DNA from: Alphaproteobacteria bacterium UBA6187
Lineage (GTDB): Bacteria; Pseudomonadota; Alphaproteobacteria; Rickettsiales; UBA6187
Assembly (NCBI GenBank): GCA_002422795.1
Contig: DITJ01000104.1
Location: forward strand, 18,722 to 82,721
DNA length: 64,000 bases
Reading direction: 5' to 3'
The notes beneath the pieces were generated by a model, which was not told where the DNA came from, made no database searches, and worked only from the letters and a program-made list of their open reading frames with translations. The position numbers and the translations under genes were made by a program. Below, piece after piece: positions 37,177-46,879 of this stretch (its first letter is position 1; every line of letters starts with the position of its first letter).

Positions 37177-39291
37177 ATGGATTTTAATACTACAATTAAT
37201 AATTTAAAAACAAAGCTGCAGATACTTGCCGGAAAAATAAAAACCTGCAAGTTACCTGATAAGAGCGCACTGAAAACAGATAAGATTATAGCATGCACTT
37301 CTAATTTTGCTAAACATGGTTTTAGCGCCATTGGAAAATATAGTTATGAACATGAAAATATCCTTGGGCTGGAAATAAGCCCCCATTATATCCGCATATG
37401 CCAGATGAAGAATTCTTATGGCAGATGGAGCCTTAACCAGCTTGCATCAGCATGTATGGAAAGTCAGTTTACCCTTAGGGATATACAATCAAATCCTGAA
37501 ATATATACTGAAAACCTGAAGATTCTTATCGCAAAGCATCATATAAAAGCAAAAGAAGTTGCTTTATCAATCCCCACATCCAGTTCCATTATCAAAATAA
37601 TAAATATACCTGATATGGAAGAAGATGAGCTGGCACAGGCAGCAGGTATGGGCGGAATCTGGGAAAGTCTTGTAGAGTTAAATGGTGGAATACATGAATA
37701 TTCAGTATATTATAAAATATTAAACCGCAAAATAAAGCCATCTTGCAGCCTTGCGGAAAGAACCATACATGAATCGCAAGATATCTATCTAGAAAGTAAA
37801 AATGAAACTACCGCTGAACCTGCAATAACATCATTTAATTTAGAAAATTTATTACAAGTCGAGACCGCCCCCCTTGTAGAGGAGCAGTTACAGGAAGATC
37901 CTAATATCACCGCTACCACCACGGAGACGCAAGACGGAACGATAGCAGCAGATGAAACTTCCACAATACAGGAAGAAGCGCCGCAAGAAGCATCTATAGA
38001 AGAGGCCGAAGAAGAAGCAAACACCATGGATGTGCTGTTTGTTGCCGCCAAAATAATGGATATACAATTATATCTGGATATAGTGAAAAAAGCCGGGCTT
38101 ATCCCTATTATTGCGGATGTTAAATGCAACGCCTTAAAACATGCTTTTGAAACAAACCCTGAAAGGGATAAAACACCGGGGCCTTACGCACTACTGGAAT
38201 TCGGTGCGGATGAGAATTATATTTACATAATAAATGGCGCTCAAACTATTATATTTAACATAAATATAACCGATCATGATAGAGATCTTGTGGCGCAAAA
38301 TGAAACCAACCAAAGCGCAGTATCAGGATTTGTGCAAAGATACGCAGGCCAGTTGCAGGAAATCCTTGATGAGTACACCAAGAAATATAATAATAAAATC
38401 TACAATATTTATGTTAGTTCAGCTACCCCTTTGCATGTTGATAAGGCAGCATCAGAGCCGCTTATAAATATGTTTATCAATAATATAACGCAAATAATGG
38501 GAGATTATAAAATATCGCAATGTACTTTCTGTAACCATATAGAAGTACCTGCCGAATTTGCAAAAAAAGTAAATGCAGAAGGTAACCTTGCTGCATGGGC
38601 AACAGTTCTTGGACTTGCCACATATAAGCTGGATGTATTTGATTATAATAAAAAATGCGATGTAATTGATAGGGTTAACTTACTCCCTGGCGCTGAAATA
38701 CAAAAGAAAAGCCGTGTTTTGCAATTGCTCAGTGCTTTGGTAGTATCGGCGGTTTTTGCATTTGTTGTTACTACGTCAGTATTAACATTCTTATTACTTA
38801 TTATTAATAGCAATAGCCTTTCCAGCCAGATAAACGGCCTTGCAAGTGTAAAAAATGAATATGAAACAAAAAACAACGAGATGCAGAAACTTAAAAATGT
38901 TATGGATAAGGTTAAATCTCTGGATTCTGTAAAGGATACCTTGCCTTCAAACCAGGCCCAGGTTATTGGTGTGTATAAACATATCACCCAATCTATCCCG
39001 GAAGGCGTATGGCTTAGCGAGATTAATTTCAGCCTGCCTAAATTTGCAGAAATAAGGGGTAATTCTATAAATGACCAGAATATCCTTGAATTTATTAAAA
39101 GGCTGAATGAATCAGGCGGGTTCAAGAAAGTATCCCTTAAAACCATGGAAGTGGTTGATAAGGGTGATACTAAAACCACTACATCACCCGCGGTTGGCAC
39201 GTATAATGTTAAAAGATTTGCAATCCAGTGCGAGCTTATGCTAGATGCCGCAGCCACAAAGCTGGAAATCATTTCAAGTGGGGTAAAATAA
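37177..39291 (+). CDS. PilM-PilN fusion (GspL-like) pilus assembly protein
   Basis: The protein has about 704 residues. An actin-like PilM part opens with ENILGLEISPHYIRICQMK and is interrupted by an acidic, Thr/Glu-rich insert of some 80 residues before its second half (LLEFGADENYIYII). One membrane helix follows (LLSALVVSAVFAFVVTT), then a coiled coil and the PilN periplasmic domain (IPEGVWLSEINFSL). PilM and PilN are normally separate; the fused order equals type II GspL. An in-frame TTG at 37111 would add 22 residues. Neither start has a good ribosome site. It overlaps pilO by one base. Confidence 0.85.
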   Translation: MDFNTTINNLKTKLQILAGKIKTCKLPDKSALKTDKIIACTSNFAKHGFSAIGKYSYEHENILGLEISPHYIRICQMKNSYGRWSLNQLASACMESQFTLRDIQSNPEIYTENLKILIAKHHIKAKEVALSIPTSSSIIKIINIPDMEEDELAQAAGMGGIWESLVELNGGIHEYSVYYKILNRKIKPSCSLAERTIHESQDIYLESKNETTAEPAITSFNLENLLQVETAPLVEEQLQEDPNITATTTETQDGTIAADETSTIQEEAPQEASIEEAEEEANTMDVLFVAAKIMDIQLYLDIVKKAGLIPIIADVKCNALKHAFETNPERDKTPGPYALLEFGADENYIYIINGAQTIIFNINITDHDRDLVAQNETNQSAVSGFVQRYAGQLQEILDEYTKKYNNKIYNIYVSSATPLHVDKAASEPLINMFINNITQIMGDYKISQCTFCNHIEVPAEFAKKVNAEGNLAAWATVLGLATYKLDVFDYNKKCDVIDRVNLLPGAEIQKKSRVLQLLSALVVSAVFAFVVTTSVLTFLLLIINSNSLSSQINGLASVKNEYETKNNEMQKLKNVMDKVKSLDSVKDTLPSNQAQVIGVYKHITQSIPEGVWLSEINFSLPKFAEIRGNSINDQNILEFIKRLNESGGFKKVSLKTMEVVDKGDTKTTTSPAVGTYNVKRFAIQCELMLDAAATKLEIISSGVK

Positions 39292-40103
39292 TGCCAATAG
39301 ACTTAAATATGGATATGGGAACTGTAATTAAGGATCTGATAAGTAAGTGCAGGAATAGCAATGCGTCGGGTCAAACTTCCTCTAATGTTAATGGGAAGCT
39401 GCCTATTGCTGCATATAAAGTTGCAATAATAATATCTATATTAATGATATTGGTTATAATTACTTATATTACTTTTATATACCTGCCTTTAAAAGAAAAG
39501 AACCATCAGAAAGCTGATGAGCTTAATAAAATTCTGGAAATGAAAACCCAGCTTAGCGTTTTAGACGAACAAATAGATACTCTTAAAAAGAGGCTGGATA
39601 AATCCAAGGAAGAATATATTGAAAGTCTTTCCAATTTCGGCAGTAGTGATGATTTAGGCAGCCTTTACCAGGTTGTAAGTACACTTGCTGCAAAATATAA
39701 CCTTGTGGTTCTTAATGTAAAGGAAATAGCCCTGCCTCCACCGCCGCCTCCTGCAGCTAAAACAACTGTAACAGAAACCCCGGGCGCAAACGCTGAAAAG
39801 AAAGATGATAAAGTCGCAAGCGCTACTCCAGCCGCTCCTGCTGCTAAGGCAGCTGGGGTGAGTGTAAAGGAAAGCCGGGTGGAGCTGGAGCTAAAAGGGC
39901 ATTATGGCGAATATATAAAATTTAAGGAAGACCTGGCGATTGCAGCAGCTTTGCTTAAGATTAACTCCGAATCCATAATAGTTAAGAATGAAACAACCGA
40001 GCAAGGCAGTATCTACGTAAAATTAAACCTTAGTACCTATGCAATAGATAAAAAACCGTTCCAAGGCATAATTACGGATAAAGAAAATGAAAAAACTCAG
40101 TAA
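39291..40103 (+). CDS. pilO: PilO-like pilus alignment protein
   Basis: In this 270-residue protein a single membrane helix (about residues 42-67) is followed by a coiled coil (LKEKNHQKADELNKILEMK) and a ferredoxin-like periplasmic domain. The domain has a Pro/Ala-rich linker (LPPPPPPAAK... to residue about 195) before the conserved VELELKGHYGEYIKFKEDL. PilO dimerises with PilN to connect the inner membrane to the secretin. The ATG at 39291 overlaps the previous stop (TAATG). Confidence 0.88.
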   Translation: MPIDLNMDMGTVIKDLISKCRNSNASGQTSSNVNGKLPIAAYKVAIIISILMILVIITYITFIYLPLKEKNHQKADELNKILEMKTQLSVLDEQIDTLKKRLDKSKEEYIESLSNFGSSDDLGSLYQVVSTLAAKYNLVVLNVKEIALPPPPPPAAKTTVTETPGANAEKKDDKVASATPAAPAAKAAGVSVKESRVELELKGHYGEYIKFKEDLAIAAALLKINSESIIVKNETTEQGSIYVKLNLSTYAIDKKPFQGIITDKENEKTQ

Positions 40104-40503
40104 AACTATTCTTCTGGCATTGATAACAGCGTCCGGCATAGCTGTGGCTGCGGATAGGGACCCATTCTTGCCCTACACCTGGTCAACGCCTGCGGCAACA
40201 ACCGATACTAATAGTGCTAATATAAATACAGATAGTAAAATAAGCCCGTTAATTGATAAACCGCTTTCTGCATATACGGTAATCGGCGTGGTAGTATCGC
40301 CAAATGACGCCCTTGCAGTTTTAAAATCAAGGGATAAGCGTGAATATTTTGCCTATATCGGCGACCCGGTAGGTTCTGAAGGCGGTGTTTTAGAAACTAT
40401 CAACACAGAAGGTATATCCGTTGATATGGGTGGTAAGATTGTGACTTTAAAGGTAAGTAACCGATTTGAGATGCAAGATGAAAAACAAGATGAAAAGAAA
40501 TAA
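40087..40503 (+). CDS. pilP: PilP-like pilus assembly protein
   Basis: In this 138-residue protein the signal sequence ends near AVAADRD, then comes RDPFLPYTWS and a beta-rich HR-type domain (YTVIGVVVSPNDALAVLKS) that in PilP/GspC contacts the secretin. Unlike Pseudomonas PilP it has no lipobox. It overlaps pilO by 17 bp and pilQ by 26 bp, so the four genes are tightly coupled. Confidence 0.88.
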   Translation: MKKLSKTILLALITASGIAVAADRDPFLPYTWSTPAATTDTNSANINTDSKISPLIDKPLSAYTVIGVVVSPNDALAVLKSRDKREYFAYIGDPVGSEGGVLETINTEGISVDMGGKIVTLKVSNRFEMQDEKQDEKK

Positions 40504-42046
40504 CCCAGTTGCAAAAATTTTGCTGCTGCTGCTCCTCGCTGGCTGCATAAAAGGCGAGAAAGCCTTTGATGGCAAGCTTATTGAGTCAAAATCCATGCTT
40601 GACCAGAAGCAGTTCATTAAAGAAACCGAACCGAGGCTGGAAGAATCTGCCAAATACGGCCCGAAGATAACAGAAATTGATGAAACAAACATCCGTGAAG
40701 AAGCCAGCACGTTTATTAATAAAGAAGAGGCGCAAGGCTATGTTTCCGTGGGTGATGCGTCAGAAGCATTCCCAATTGATATAAATGTTGAAAATGTTGA
40801 TATCAGAACATTCACCCAGATGCTTTCAAAAATCACCGGTGTAAATTTTCTGGTATCTGATGAAGTAAGCGGCTATGTAACCGCAGAATTACACGATGTT
40901 CCATGGCCTAATGCACTTGATTCAGTACTTAATTTAAAATCGCTTGCAAAGCATGTAGATAATAAAGCCAATGTTATCCGCATCCACAGCCAGGATTCAA
41001 TAGTGAAACTTGAATCATTCGACCGCCAAAGACGCGAAGATTTGCAAAAAACCCTTGTACTTGAACGCGCTACCGAACCTTTCTATACAGAAGTATTTAA
41101 ACTGTTTTATTCTAAGCCTGATAAAATGAAGGCTGTTTTAGCAGAAGTACTTGGCATAGGCGCAGCTCCCACTGCAGGCTCGGCAATGCCGGTTGCCCAG
41201 ATAACCATAGATACCCGCATGAACCAACTTATTGTAAAAGCGCGCAAAGAAGATATGGAAATCGCAAAGAAACTTATCGCTAAACTTGATTCCCGCACTA
41301 AGCAAATATTCATCGAAGCTTTTATAGTTGAGGCAACCGATGACTTTGAAACTGCACTTGGTACGCGGCTGGGCGGTAACTTTACACAAGGTTTCACTAA
41401 CCAGGGCAAAAACTTTAATGTGCGCAGCACTGGTCTTGCTGGCACAGCAGCAAATGCTGTTGCAGCTGGCGATACTTCTGCCACATTTACTAACATGTCT
41501 GCAATCAGCAAAACTGGCGTCACTAGTGGCATTGGTTTTCTTGCAGGCGTTGGCGACGCGGTTGACCTGAAATTTGAACTGAGTGCCTTAGAGAATAAAG
41601 GGCTTTCCAAAGTTATTTCCAACCCAAGGCTGTTCACCCTTGATAACCAGGAAGCTGTGATATTCCAAGGCACCCAGGTTCCTTACAGCACCACATCGGC
41701 AGATGGTACAAAAATTGAATTTAAAGATGCTGGCTTAAAACTGGCCGTAACCCCAAGCGTTGTGGGTGATGGTAATTTAATGTTGGCGATTGCTGTTAAT
41801 AAAGATACAGTAGACCTTACTCAGGCATTGCCGCCTATAACAAAAAGTACAATCACTACCAACCTTGTTACTAAAGACGGCTCAATAGTGGTAATTGGCG
41901 GTATATATACGCAAACAAAAGCAGATGGCAGCGATAAAGTTCCCGGCCTTGGTGATATTCCGGTAGCTGGCAAACTATTCCGCCGCGATAATAATTCGAA
42001 CTCTAAAAAAGAATTAATGATATTTATATCACCTAAGATTTTGTAG
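40478..42046 (+). CDS. pilQ: Secretin, PilQ/MshL-like lipoprotein
   Basis: An outer-membrane secretin of about 522 residues. A lipobox LLLAGC follows a Lys-rich signal start, so it is probably lipidated. N-terminal domains include the STN-like stretch IDINVENVDIRTFTQMLSKI and KH-like ITIDTRMNQLIVKARKEDM. The secretin core contains FELSALENKGLSKVISNPRLFT, VIFQGTQVPY and the end ISPKIL. It is shorter than Pseudomonas PilQ because AMIN domains are absent, closer to MshL. The ATG at 40478 is preferred over TTG at 40466 or ATG at 40490. Confidence 0.92.
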   Translation: MKNKMKRNNPVAKILLLLLLAGCIKGEKAFDGKLIESKSMLDQKQFIKETEPRLEESAKYGPKITEIDETNIREEASTFINKEEAQGYVSVGDASEAFPIDINVENVDIRTFTQMLSKITGVNFLVSDEVSGYVTAELHDVPWPNALDSVLNLKSLAKHVDNKANVIRIHSQDSIVKLESFDRQRREDLQKTLVLERATEPFYTEVFKLFYSKPDKMKAVLAEVLGIGAAPTAGSAMPVAQITIDTRMNQLIVKARKEDMEIAKKLIAKLDSRTKQIFIEAFIVEATDDFETALGTRLGGNFTQGFTNQGKNFNVRSTGLAGTAANAVAAGDTSATFTNMSAISKTGVTSGIGFLAGVGDAVDLKFELSALENKGLSKVISNPRLFTLDNQEAVIFQGTQVPYSTTSADGTKIEFKDAGLKLAVTPSVVGDGNLMLAIAVNKDTVDLTQALPPITKSTITTNLVTKDGSIVVIGGIYTQTKADGSDKVPGLGDIPVAGKLFRRDNNSNSKKELMIFISPKIL

Positions 42047-42183
42047 TGGTGGAGAGATTACCCTAGTAAGCTAGTAGTGCAGAAATTAAATTTGTAGTAA
42101 TTTTACTTTAAAATTCTCTATTATTTCATTTGTGCAGGTGCGCTAGTGTTCGCTATAGTGTTGTTTTGATAATTAATTGGTAT

Positions 42184-42289
42184 TATAGTATTTCCCATTT
42201 TCAATAATGATGCGTCAATCATCATCTCATGTAGCTCACCTACACATCGACTCGATTTCCTATCATTATTGAAAAGCGAAAACACTATA
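42184..42289. repeat. Terminal-inverted-repeat element, TATAG family
   Basis: A 106-bp element with 28-nt arms (42184-42211 and 42262-42289, few mismatches; outer sequence TATAGT, inner TTTTCAATAATGAT). Termini match the 2478-2660 element over TATAG.GTTT..GCTTTTCA. It abuts the stop codon of the glycosyltransferase gene. The rest of the 243-bp gap after pilQ shows nothing I recognise. Confidence 0.8.
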
Positions 42290-43276
42290 TTATATAACTT
42301 TAATAGAATCCTTAAACTTCATATATTGCGTCCTTTCATAAATCTTTACCCAATCTTTAACCATCTTCTGTGATGAATAATTTTTAAGGACATATTCCTG
42401 GCTGAGTTGCAAATAATGGCTTCGCTCTTCAAAAGAGCGTAACTTATTTATCAATTCTACAATGCCCGAATTTGATGTAAAAAGATAATTTTCAAGACCG
42501 CAATTCGTTAAAAGCCTTTGATAAGCCGGAGTTTTACTTGCTATTACAGGAACGCCCCGGTTTATAGCAAGAACCGCCTTATTTTCTGACTTACAATAAG
42601 TGTTAACATCAAAATCAGTGGGAACATGACTTAATACACATGCATCAAAGGTTTGCAGCAATGCGGGAAATGTTTCTGGGGTATATTGGTGAATTATACA
42701 ATTTTGTACTTTGCCGTAATGCTTGTTTTTGGTAACAATATGATATTCAATTTCTTTTTCTAAATGTAAGGTAGTTAGTGTGTGTTCGTGTGCTATCATG
42801 GACTTTTGATAAGAATCCGGATACCCAAACCACACAATTTTTAAAGGCTTTTTATTGTCTGTAGGCTTTTTAAATGAATTGGTAAAGCCAAAATCAATCG
42901 GGTCTAAGAGAACTTCAACCGAACGGTTTGTAAATAGTTGTACAACATCCTTCATTTCCGGGGTTGGCAGTAAAAGAACATCCACAAGCTCTGACCATCG
43001 TTTTAATGACGGAATCAATTTATTGCTGATATCTGGAATAAAAAGCATAATAACGGCATGTTGTGCGCGCTTCTGCAATAAGGATACAAGTCTTGGGTTC
43101 GTATCAAGATCAATCTTTAAGCCGTTAATCAATATTCCAGATACTTTTTCATTGCTTTCTTGTAAACGACAAAAATTAAAGCCTGCAGGTTTTTGAGCAA
43201 TTAATGGATTAAATTTCACGCGATGAACTACGCCATCAGGGTAGGGACTAAGGATTTCAATATTGTTTTTAAGCAT
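42290..43276 (-). CDS. Glycosyltransferase, family 1/4-like
   Basis: The 328-residue protein appears to have a GT-B fold: an N-terminal lobe with VVDVLLLPTPEMKDVVQLF and KIVWFGYPDSYQ, and a C-terminal donor lobe with LAINRGVPVIASKTPAYQRLL. It lacks a perfect E-x7-E motif. Its C-terminal tail (EYVLKNYSSQKMVKDWVKIYE) is typical of glycosyltransferase family 4 proteins. Substrate is unknown. It is convergent with pilQ and divergent from mnmG. Confidence 0.75.
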   Translation of the reverse strand: MLKNNIEILSPYPDGVVHRVKFNPLIAQKPAGFNFCRLQESNEKVSGILINGLKIDLDTNPRLVSLLQKRAQHAVIMLFIPDISNKLIPSLKRWSELVDVLLLPTPEMKDVVQLFTNRSVEVLLDPIDFGFTNSFKKPTDNKKPLKIVWFGYPDSYQKSMIAHEHTLTTLHLEKEIEYHIVTKNKHYGKVQNCIIHQYTPETFPALLQTFDACVLSHVPTDFDVNTYCKSENKAVLAINRGVPVIASKTPAYQRLLTNCGLENYLFTSNSGIVELINKLRSFEERSHYLQLSQEYVLKNYSSQKMVKDWVKIYERTQYMKFKDSIKVI

Positions 43277-43454
43277 TTGCAGATTCTTATTGAATATTTT
43301 AACTTAGATTATAAATGTAAGATGTATTATATAAAGATAAATTTATACCCCATTATAATATGCTTATAAATATAAAAGAGCTACTATTGCAGCAAGAAGT
43401 TTTTTCTGTTATATAAATAATGCTATGTTATTTTACATGGCGCATGGTAAAAAT

Positions 43455-43470
43455 TGTTTCACGTGAAACA
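43455..43470. promoter_or_regulatory. parS: parS centromere site 1
   Basis: TGTTTCACGTGAAACA, a perfect 16-bp palindrome identical to the consensus ParB-binding site, 11 bp before the mnmG start. Confidence 0.95.
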
Positions 43471-43481
43471 CTGGAAAATAT

Positions 43482-45380
43482 ATGAAATATGATGTTATAG
43501 TTATTGGCGGCGGCCATGCAGGATGTGAGGCCGCTGCGGCTTCTGCCCGGACGGGTGCAAAAACTATGCTTGCCACATTAAAGCCTGAGAATCTCGGTGA
43601 GATGTCTTGCAATCCCGCAATCGGTGGAGTGGCAAAAGGAACGCTAGTTAGAGAAATTGACGCATTAGACGGTGTAATGGGGCGCGTTATAGATAAAGCC
43701 GGCATCCATTTTCGCATGCTTAATGCCAGTAAGGGCCCGGCTGTTTGGGGGCCGCGCGCACAAGCAGACCGCAAATTATACAAAAAAGCTATGCAGGAGA
43801 TCCTGCCTGAAATTTCCAATCTTGATATAAAAATCACTTCTATTGAAAATATCATCCTTGATAAAAACAATGCGGTTGCTGGAGTTGAAACATCAACTGG
43901 CGAAGTTATAAATTGCAAAGCTGTTGTGCTTACTACAGGTACGTTCTTGCGTGGCCTTATTCACATGGGGGAAGTTAAAATCCCAGCAGGCAGAGTAGGG
44001 GAGCAGCCGTCAATAGGCTTATCAGATACATTGCAAAGATTTAATTTCAATCTTGGGCGCCTTAAAACGGGCACGCCTCCAAGGCTGGATGGCAGGACAA
44101 TAGATTGGTCGGGCTTAGAAAAACAACCAACAGATAATCCACAGCAGCCGTTTTCTTATCTCACTGACAAAATTACCACTCCACAAATAGATTGCTACAT
44201 CACCAAAACCACACTGGCAACGCGTGACTTAATACAAGCGAATGTGCATCGCTCACCAATGTACTCAGGGCAGATATCCAGCATTGGGCCAAGATATTGC
44301 CCTTCAATTGAAGATAAAATTGTAAGATTTGCAGATAAACTAACCCACCAGATATTCCTTGAGCCGGAAGGGTTGGATGATGATACGGTTTATCCAAATG
44401 GCATTTCAACGTCACTTCCAGAAGAGGTGCAAATCGAAATATTAAAAACGATTCCGGGCTTAGAAAATACCAAAATGTTCCGGCCTGGCTATGCAATAGA
44501 ATATGATTTTGTTGATCCGCGTGAATTACGAGCAACATTAGAAACAAAAAAAATTCCTGGCTTGTTTCTTGCCGGGCAAATTAACGGAACCACTGGTTAT
44601 GAAGAGGCTGGCGGGCAGGGGATAGTTGCTGGCATAAATGCCGCAAGACTTGCTGGTAATGGCGTTGCTGATTTCATATTGGATAGATCTGAAGCCTATA
44701 TTGGCGTGATGATTGATGATTTAATAACGCTTGGCACATCAGAGCCTTATCGTATGTTTACCTCAAGGGCTGAATACCGCCTTAGTTTGCGCAGCGACAA
44801 TGCGGATTTGCGCCTTACACAAAAAGGCATTGATGCGGGATGTATATCTTCTATAAGAACCGAGGCATTTAGTAAAAAAGAGCGGCTTCTAACTGAAGCA
44901 AAAAACAAAATGCTATCTGTGAATATTTCACCCAATGAGGCGGAAAAATCTGGCGTTTTTATAAATAAAGATGGTGTGAAGCGCAGTGCCTTGGAGCTTC
45001 TGGCGATGAATAATATAGGCTTTGATGGCGTAAGTAAAATTTGGCCGGAATTTAAGGACCTTCCTGCTGATATTATTCAGCAGCTCTCCATTGAGGCGGT
45101 TTATTCTGTATATTTAGAAAAACAGCAGGCCGATATTGTTACTTTCCGCAAAGATGAAGAGGTTCATATACCTGAAGATTTTGATTATGATTCGCCCTCA
45201 ATAAGCCTTTCAAATGAATCCAGGGTAAAATTCAAGAAAGCTTTGCCACATACTATTGGTGCGGCAGCACGAATTCCGGGGATTACTCCGGCGGCTGTTA
45301 CCTCTTTGTTAGTGGCGATTAAGAAGCGCAAAACAATAAGGTCGCATAGCAATGCAATGTTTCACGTGAAACACCCATAA
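43482..45380 (+). CDS. mnmG: tRNA uridine-5-carboxymethylaminomethyl modification enzyme MnmG (GidA)
   Basis: A 632-residue flavoprotein that, with MnmE, builds the cmnm5 group on wobble U34. The FAD motif [12 protein letters not shown] is at residues 6-17; the conserved [24 protein letters not shown] and [15 protein letters not shown] follow. The C-terminal HxGxA-type tRNA/MnmE-binding domain ([15 protein letters not shown]) is present. The last residues MFHVKHP are encoded by a parS site. mnmE, often next door, is not in the window. rsmG follows after 20 bp. Confidence 0.97.
   Translation: MKYDVIVIGGGHAGCEAAAASARTGAKTMLATLKPENLGEMSCNPAIGGVAKGTLVREIDALDGVMGRVIDKAGIHFRMLNASKGPAVWGPRAQADRKLYKKAMQEILPEISNLDIKITSIENIILDKNNAVAGVETSTGEVINCKAVVLTTGTFLRGLIHMGEVKIPAGRVGEQPSIGLSDTLQRFNFNLGRLKTGTPPRLDGRTIDWSGLEKQPTDNPQQPFSYLTDKITTPQIDCYITKTTLATRDLIQANVHRSPMYSGQISSIGPRYCPSIEDKIVRFADKLTHQIFLEPEGLDDDTVYPNGISTSLPEEVQIEILKTIPGLENTKMFRPGYAIEYDFVDPRELRATLETKKIPGLFLAGQINGTTGYEEAGGQGIVAGINAARLAGNGVADFILDRSEAYIGVMIDDLITLGTSEPYRMFTSRAEYRLSLRSDNADLRLTQKGIDAGCISSIRTEAFSKKERLLTEAKNKMLSVNISPNEAEKSGVFINKDGVKRSALELLAMNNIGFDGVSKIWPEFKDLPADIIQQLSIEAVYSVYLEKQQADIVTFRKDEEVHIPEDFDYDSPSISLSNESRVKFKKALPHTIGAAARIPGITPAAVTSLLVAIKKRKTIRSHSNAMFHVKHP
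45358..45373. promoter_or_regulatory. parS: parS centromere site 2, inside the mnmG coding region
   Basis: A second perfect TGTTTCACGTGAAACA, overlapping the last codons of mnmG (FHVKH). It is 1.9 kb from site 1 and 1.5 kb from site 3. Confidence 0.95.
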
Positions 45381-45400
45381 ATTTATAATCTGATCTTTTC

Positions 45401-46018
45401 ATGACACAATTAAATATTCTGAAATCCATAACTGGAAATTCTAATTTCTTACAGGATAAAATCACTAGTTTGCAGGATTTCTCGGAGCTGCTTCTAAAGT
45501 GGAACCAGAAAATTAACCTGGTGAGTAAGAAAATTACTGCGGAAGAGTTATGGCAGAGGCATATATTAGATTCGGCTCAATTATTAAAATACATTCCCGG
45601 CCAAAGTAAAATAGTTGATTTTGGCAGTGGGGCCGGGTTCCCGGCCATTATATTGGCGCTTTTAAGTGATGATGAAATCACATTAGTAGAAAGTGACCAG
45701 CGTAAATGTGCTTTTATGCAGGAAGCTAAGGCAAAATTTAATTTGAATATAAATGTTATTTGCGCGCGCATTGAAGATGTAAAACCATTTGATGTGGATG
45801 TTATAACCTCACGGGCATTGGCCCCATTACAGAATTTACTGGAATATTCTTACCCTTTCTACAAGAATGATAATTATATGCTTTTCTTAAAGGGGCAGAA
45901 TGTGTTAGAAGAAATAAAGGAAGCATCAATATATTGGGATTTTACCCATGAGCTATTCCCTGATGCCGTAAATAAAGAAGGTGGCGTGTTAAAAATTTCT
46001 AATTTAAAGAGGCTATAA
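45401..46018 (+). CDS. rsmG: 16S rRNA (guanine527-N7)-methyltransferase RsmG (GidB)
   Basis: In this 205-residue SAM methyltransferase the family start WNQKINLVSKK.TAEELWQRHILDS is seen (LVSKKITAEELWQRHILDS). Motif I is VDFGSGAGFPAIILAL and TSRALAPLQNLL follows. It methylates G527 of 16S rRNA. The stop overlaps the parA start (TAATG), placing mnmG-rsmG-parA-parB in one probable operon. Confidence 0.95.
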   Translation: MTQLNILKSITGNSNFLQDKITSLQDFSELLLKWNQKINLVSKKITAEELWQRHILDSAQLLKYIPGQSKIVDFGSGAGFPAIILALLSDDEITLVESDQRKCAFMQEAKAKFNLNINVICARIEDVKPFDVDVITSRALAPLQNLLEYSYPFYKNDNYMLFLKGQNVLEEIKEASIYWDFTHELFPDAVNKEGGVLKISNLKRL

Positions 46019-46824
46019 TGACATCTAACCTTGCAAAAGATAACACCAAAATAATGGCATTGGTTAACCAGAAAGGTGGGGTGGGGAAGACGACGACGGC
46101 TGTAAACCTCGCAACCGCCCTTTCTGCAACCAGAAAAAAAGTTTTACTTATAGATTTAGATCCACAAGGCAATGCTAGCACCGGTCTTGGAATTGAAGGC
46201 AAGCTACGTAAGAATAACAGCATTTATGAAGTTTTGGTAGGTTTAAGAAACATTGAAGACGCGGTGATAAAAACAAAAATTCCTGGCTTAGATATAGTAC
46301 CAGCAAGCGTGGTGCTTTCTGCCGCTGAAATTGAGCTGGTAGGAGTTGAATCTAGGGAGTTTGTACTCAAATCTTTATTAAACGGCCTATCTAAAAAATA
46401 TGATTACATACTTATAGATTGCCCACCATCATTGGGGCTGCTTACTTTAAATGCCTTGGTTGCCTCTAATTCAGTGATGATCCCCCTGCAATGTGAATTT
46501 TTTGCGCTAGAGGGGCTTAGCCATTTATTAAAAACTGTGGAATTAGTAAAAAAGAAGCTCAATCCGGCACTTTCTATCCATGGAATTGTACTTACCATGT
46601 ATGATAAACGCAATAAATTGACAGAACAGGTAGAGCTTGATGTAAGAAAACATCTGGGAGACGATGTTTACAAAACAGTTATTCCAAGAAATATAAAAAT
46701 TTCAGAAGCGCCGTCACACGGACAGCCAGCAATTATTTATGATTATAAATCGGCTGGTTCAATGGCGTATTTGCACTTAGCGAAAGAAATGCTGCAAAGA
46801 GAAAAGAGGGCGGTTGCCGTTTAA
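46018..46824 (+). CDS. parA: Chromosome-partitioning ATPase ParA (Soj)
   Basis: In this 268-residue Walker-type ATPase the deviant Walker A NQKGGVGKTTTAVNLA lies at residues 17-32; IDLDPQGNASTGLG and YILIDCPPSLGLLT (Walker B) follow. It drives segregation of ParB-parS complexes from the nearby origin. The start overlaps the rsmG stop by one base; a parS lies between it and parB. Confidence 0.96.
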   Translation: MTSNLAKDNTKIMALVNQKGGVGKTTTAVNLATALSATRKKVLLIDLDPQGNASTGLGIEGKLRKNNSIYEVLVGLRNIEDAVIKTKIPGLDIVPASVVLSAAEIELVGVESREFVLKSLLNGLSKKYDYILIDCPPSLGLLTLNALVASNSVMIPLQCEFFALEGLSHLLKTVELVKKKLNPALSIHGIVLTMYDKRNKLTEQVELDVRKHLGDDVYKTVIPRNIKISEAPSHGQPAIIYDYKSAGSMAYLHLAKEMLQREKRAVAV

Positions 46825-46834
46825 TATTGCAAAA

Positions 46835-46850
46835 TGTTTCACGTGAAACA
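46835..46850. promoter_or_regulatory. parS: parS centromere site 3, between parA and parB
   Basis: A third perfect TGTTTCACGTGAAACA, 10 bp after parA and 29 bp before parB. Binding here could also affect parB expression (inference). Confidence 0.95.
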
Positions 46851-46879
46851 TATATTTATTTAAAATAAGGAAAAGCATA

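Noticed and set aside
41107..41673. 188-residue frame on the minus strand
   Set aside because: Antisense shadow of the secretin gene.
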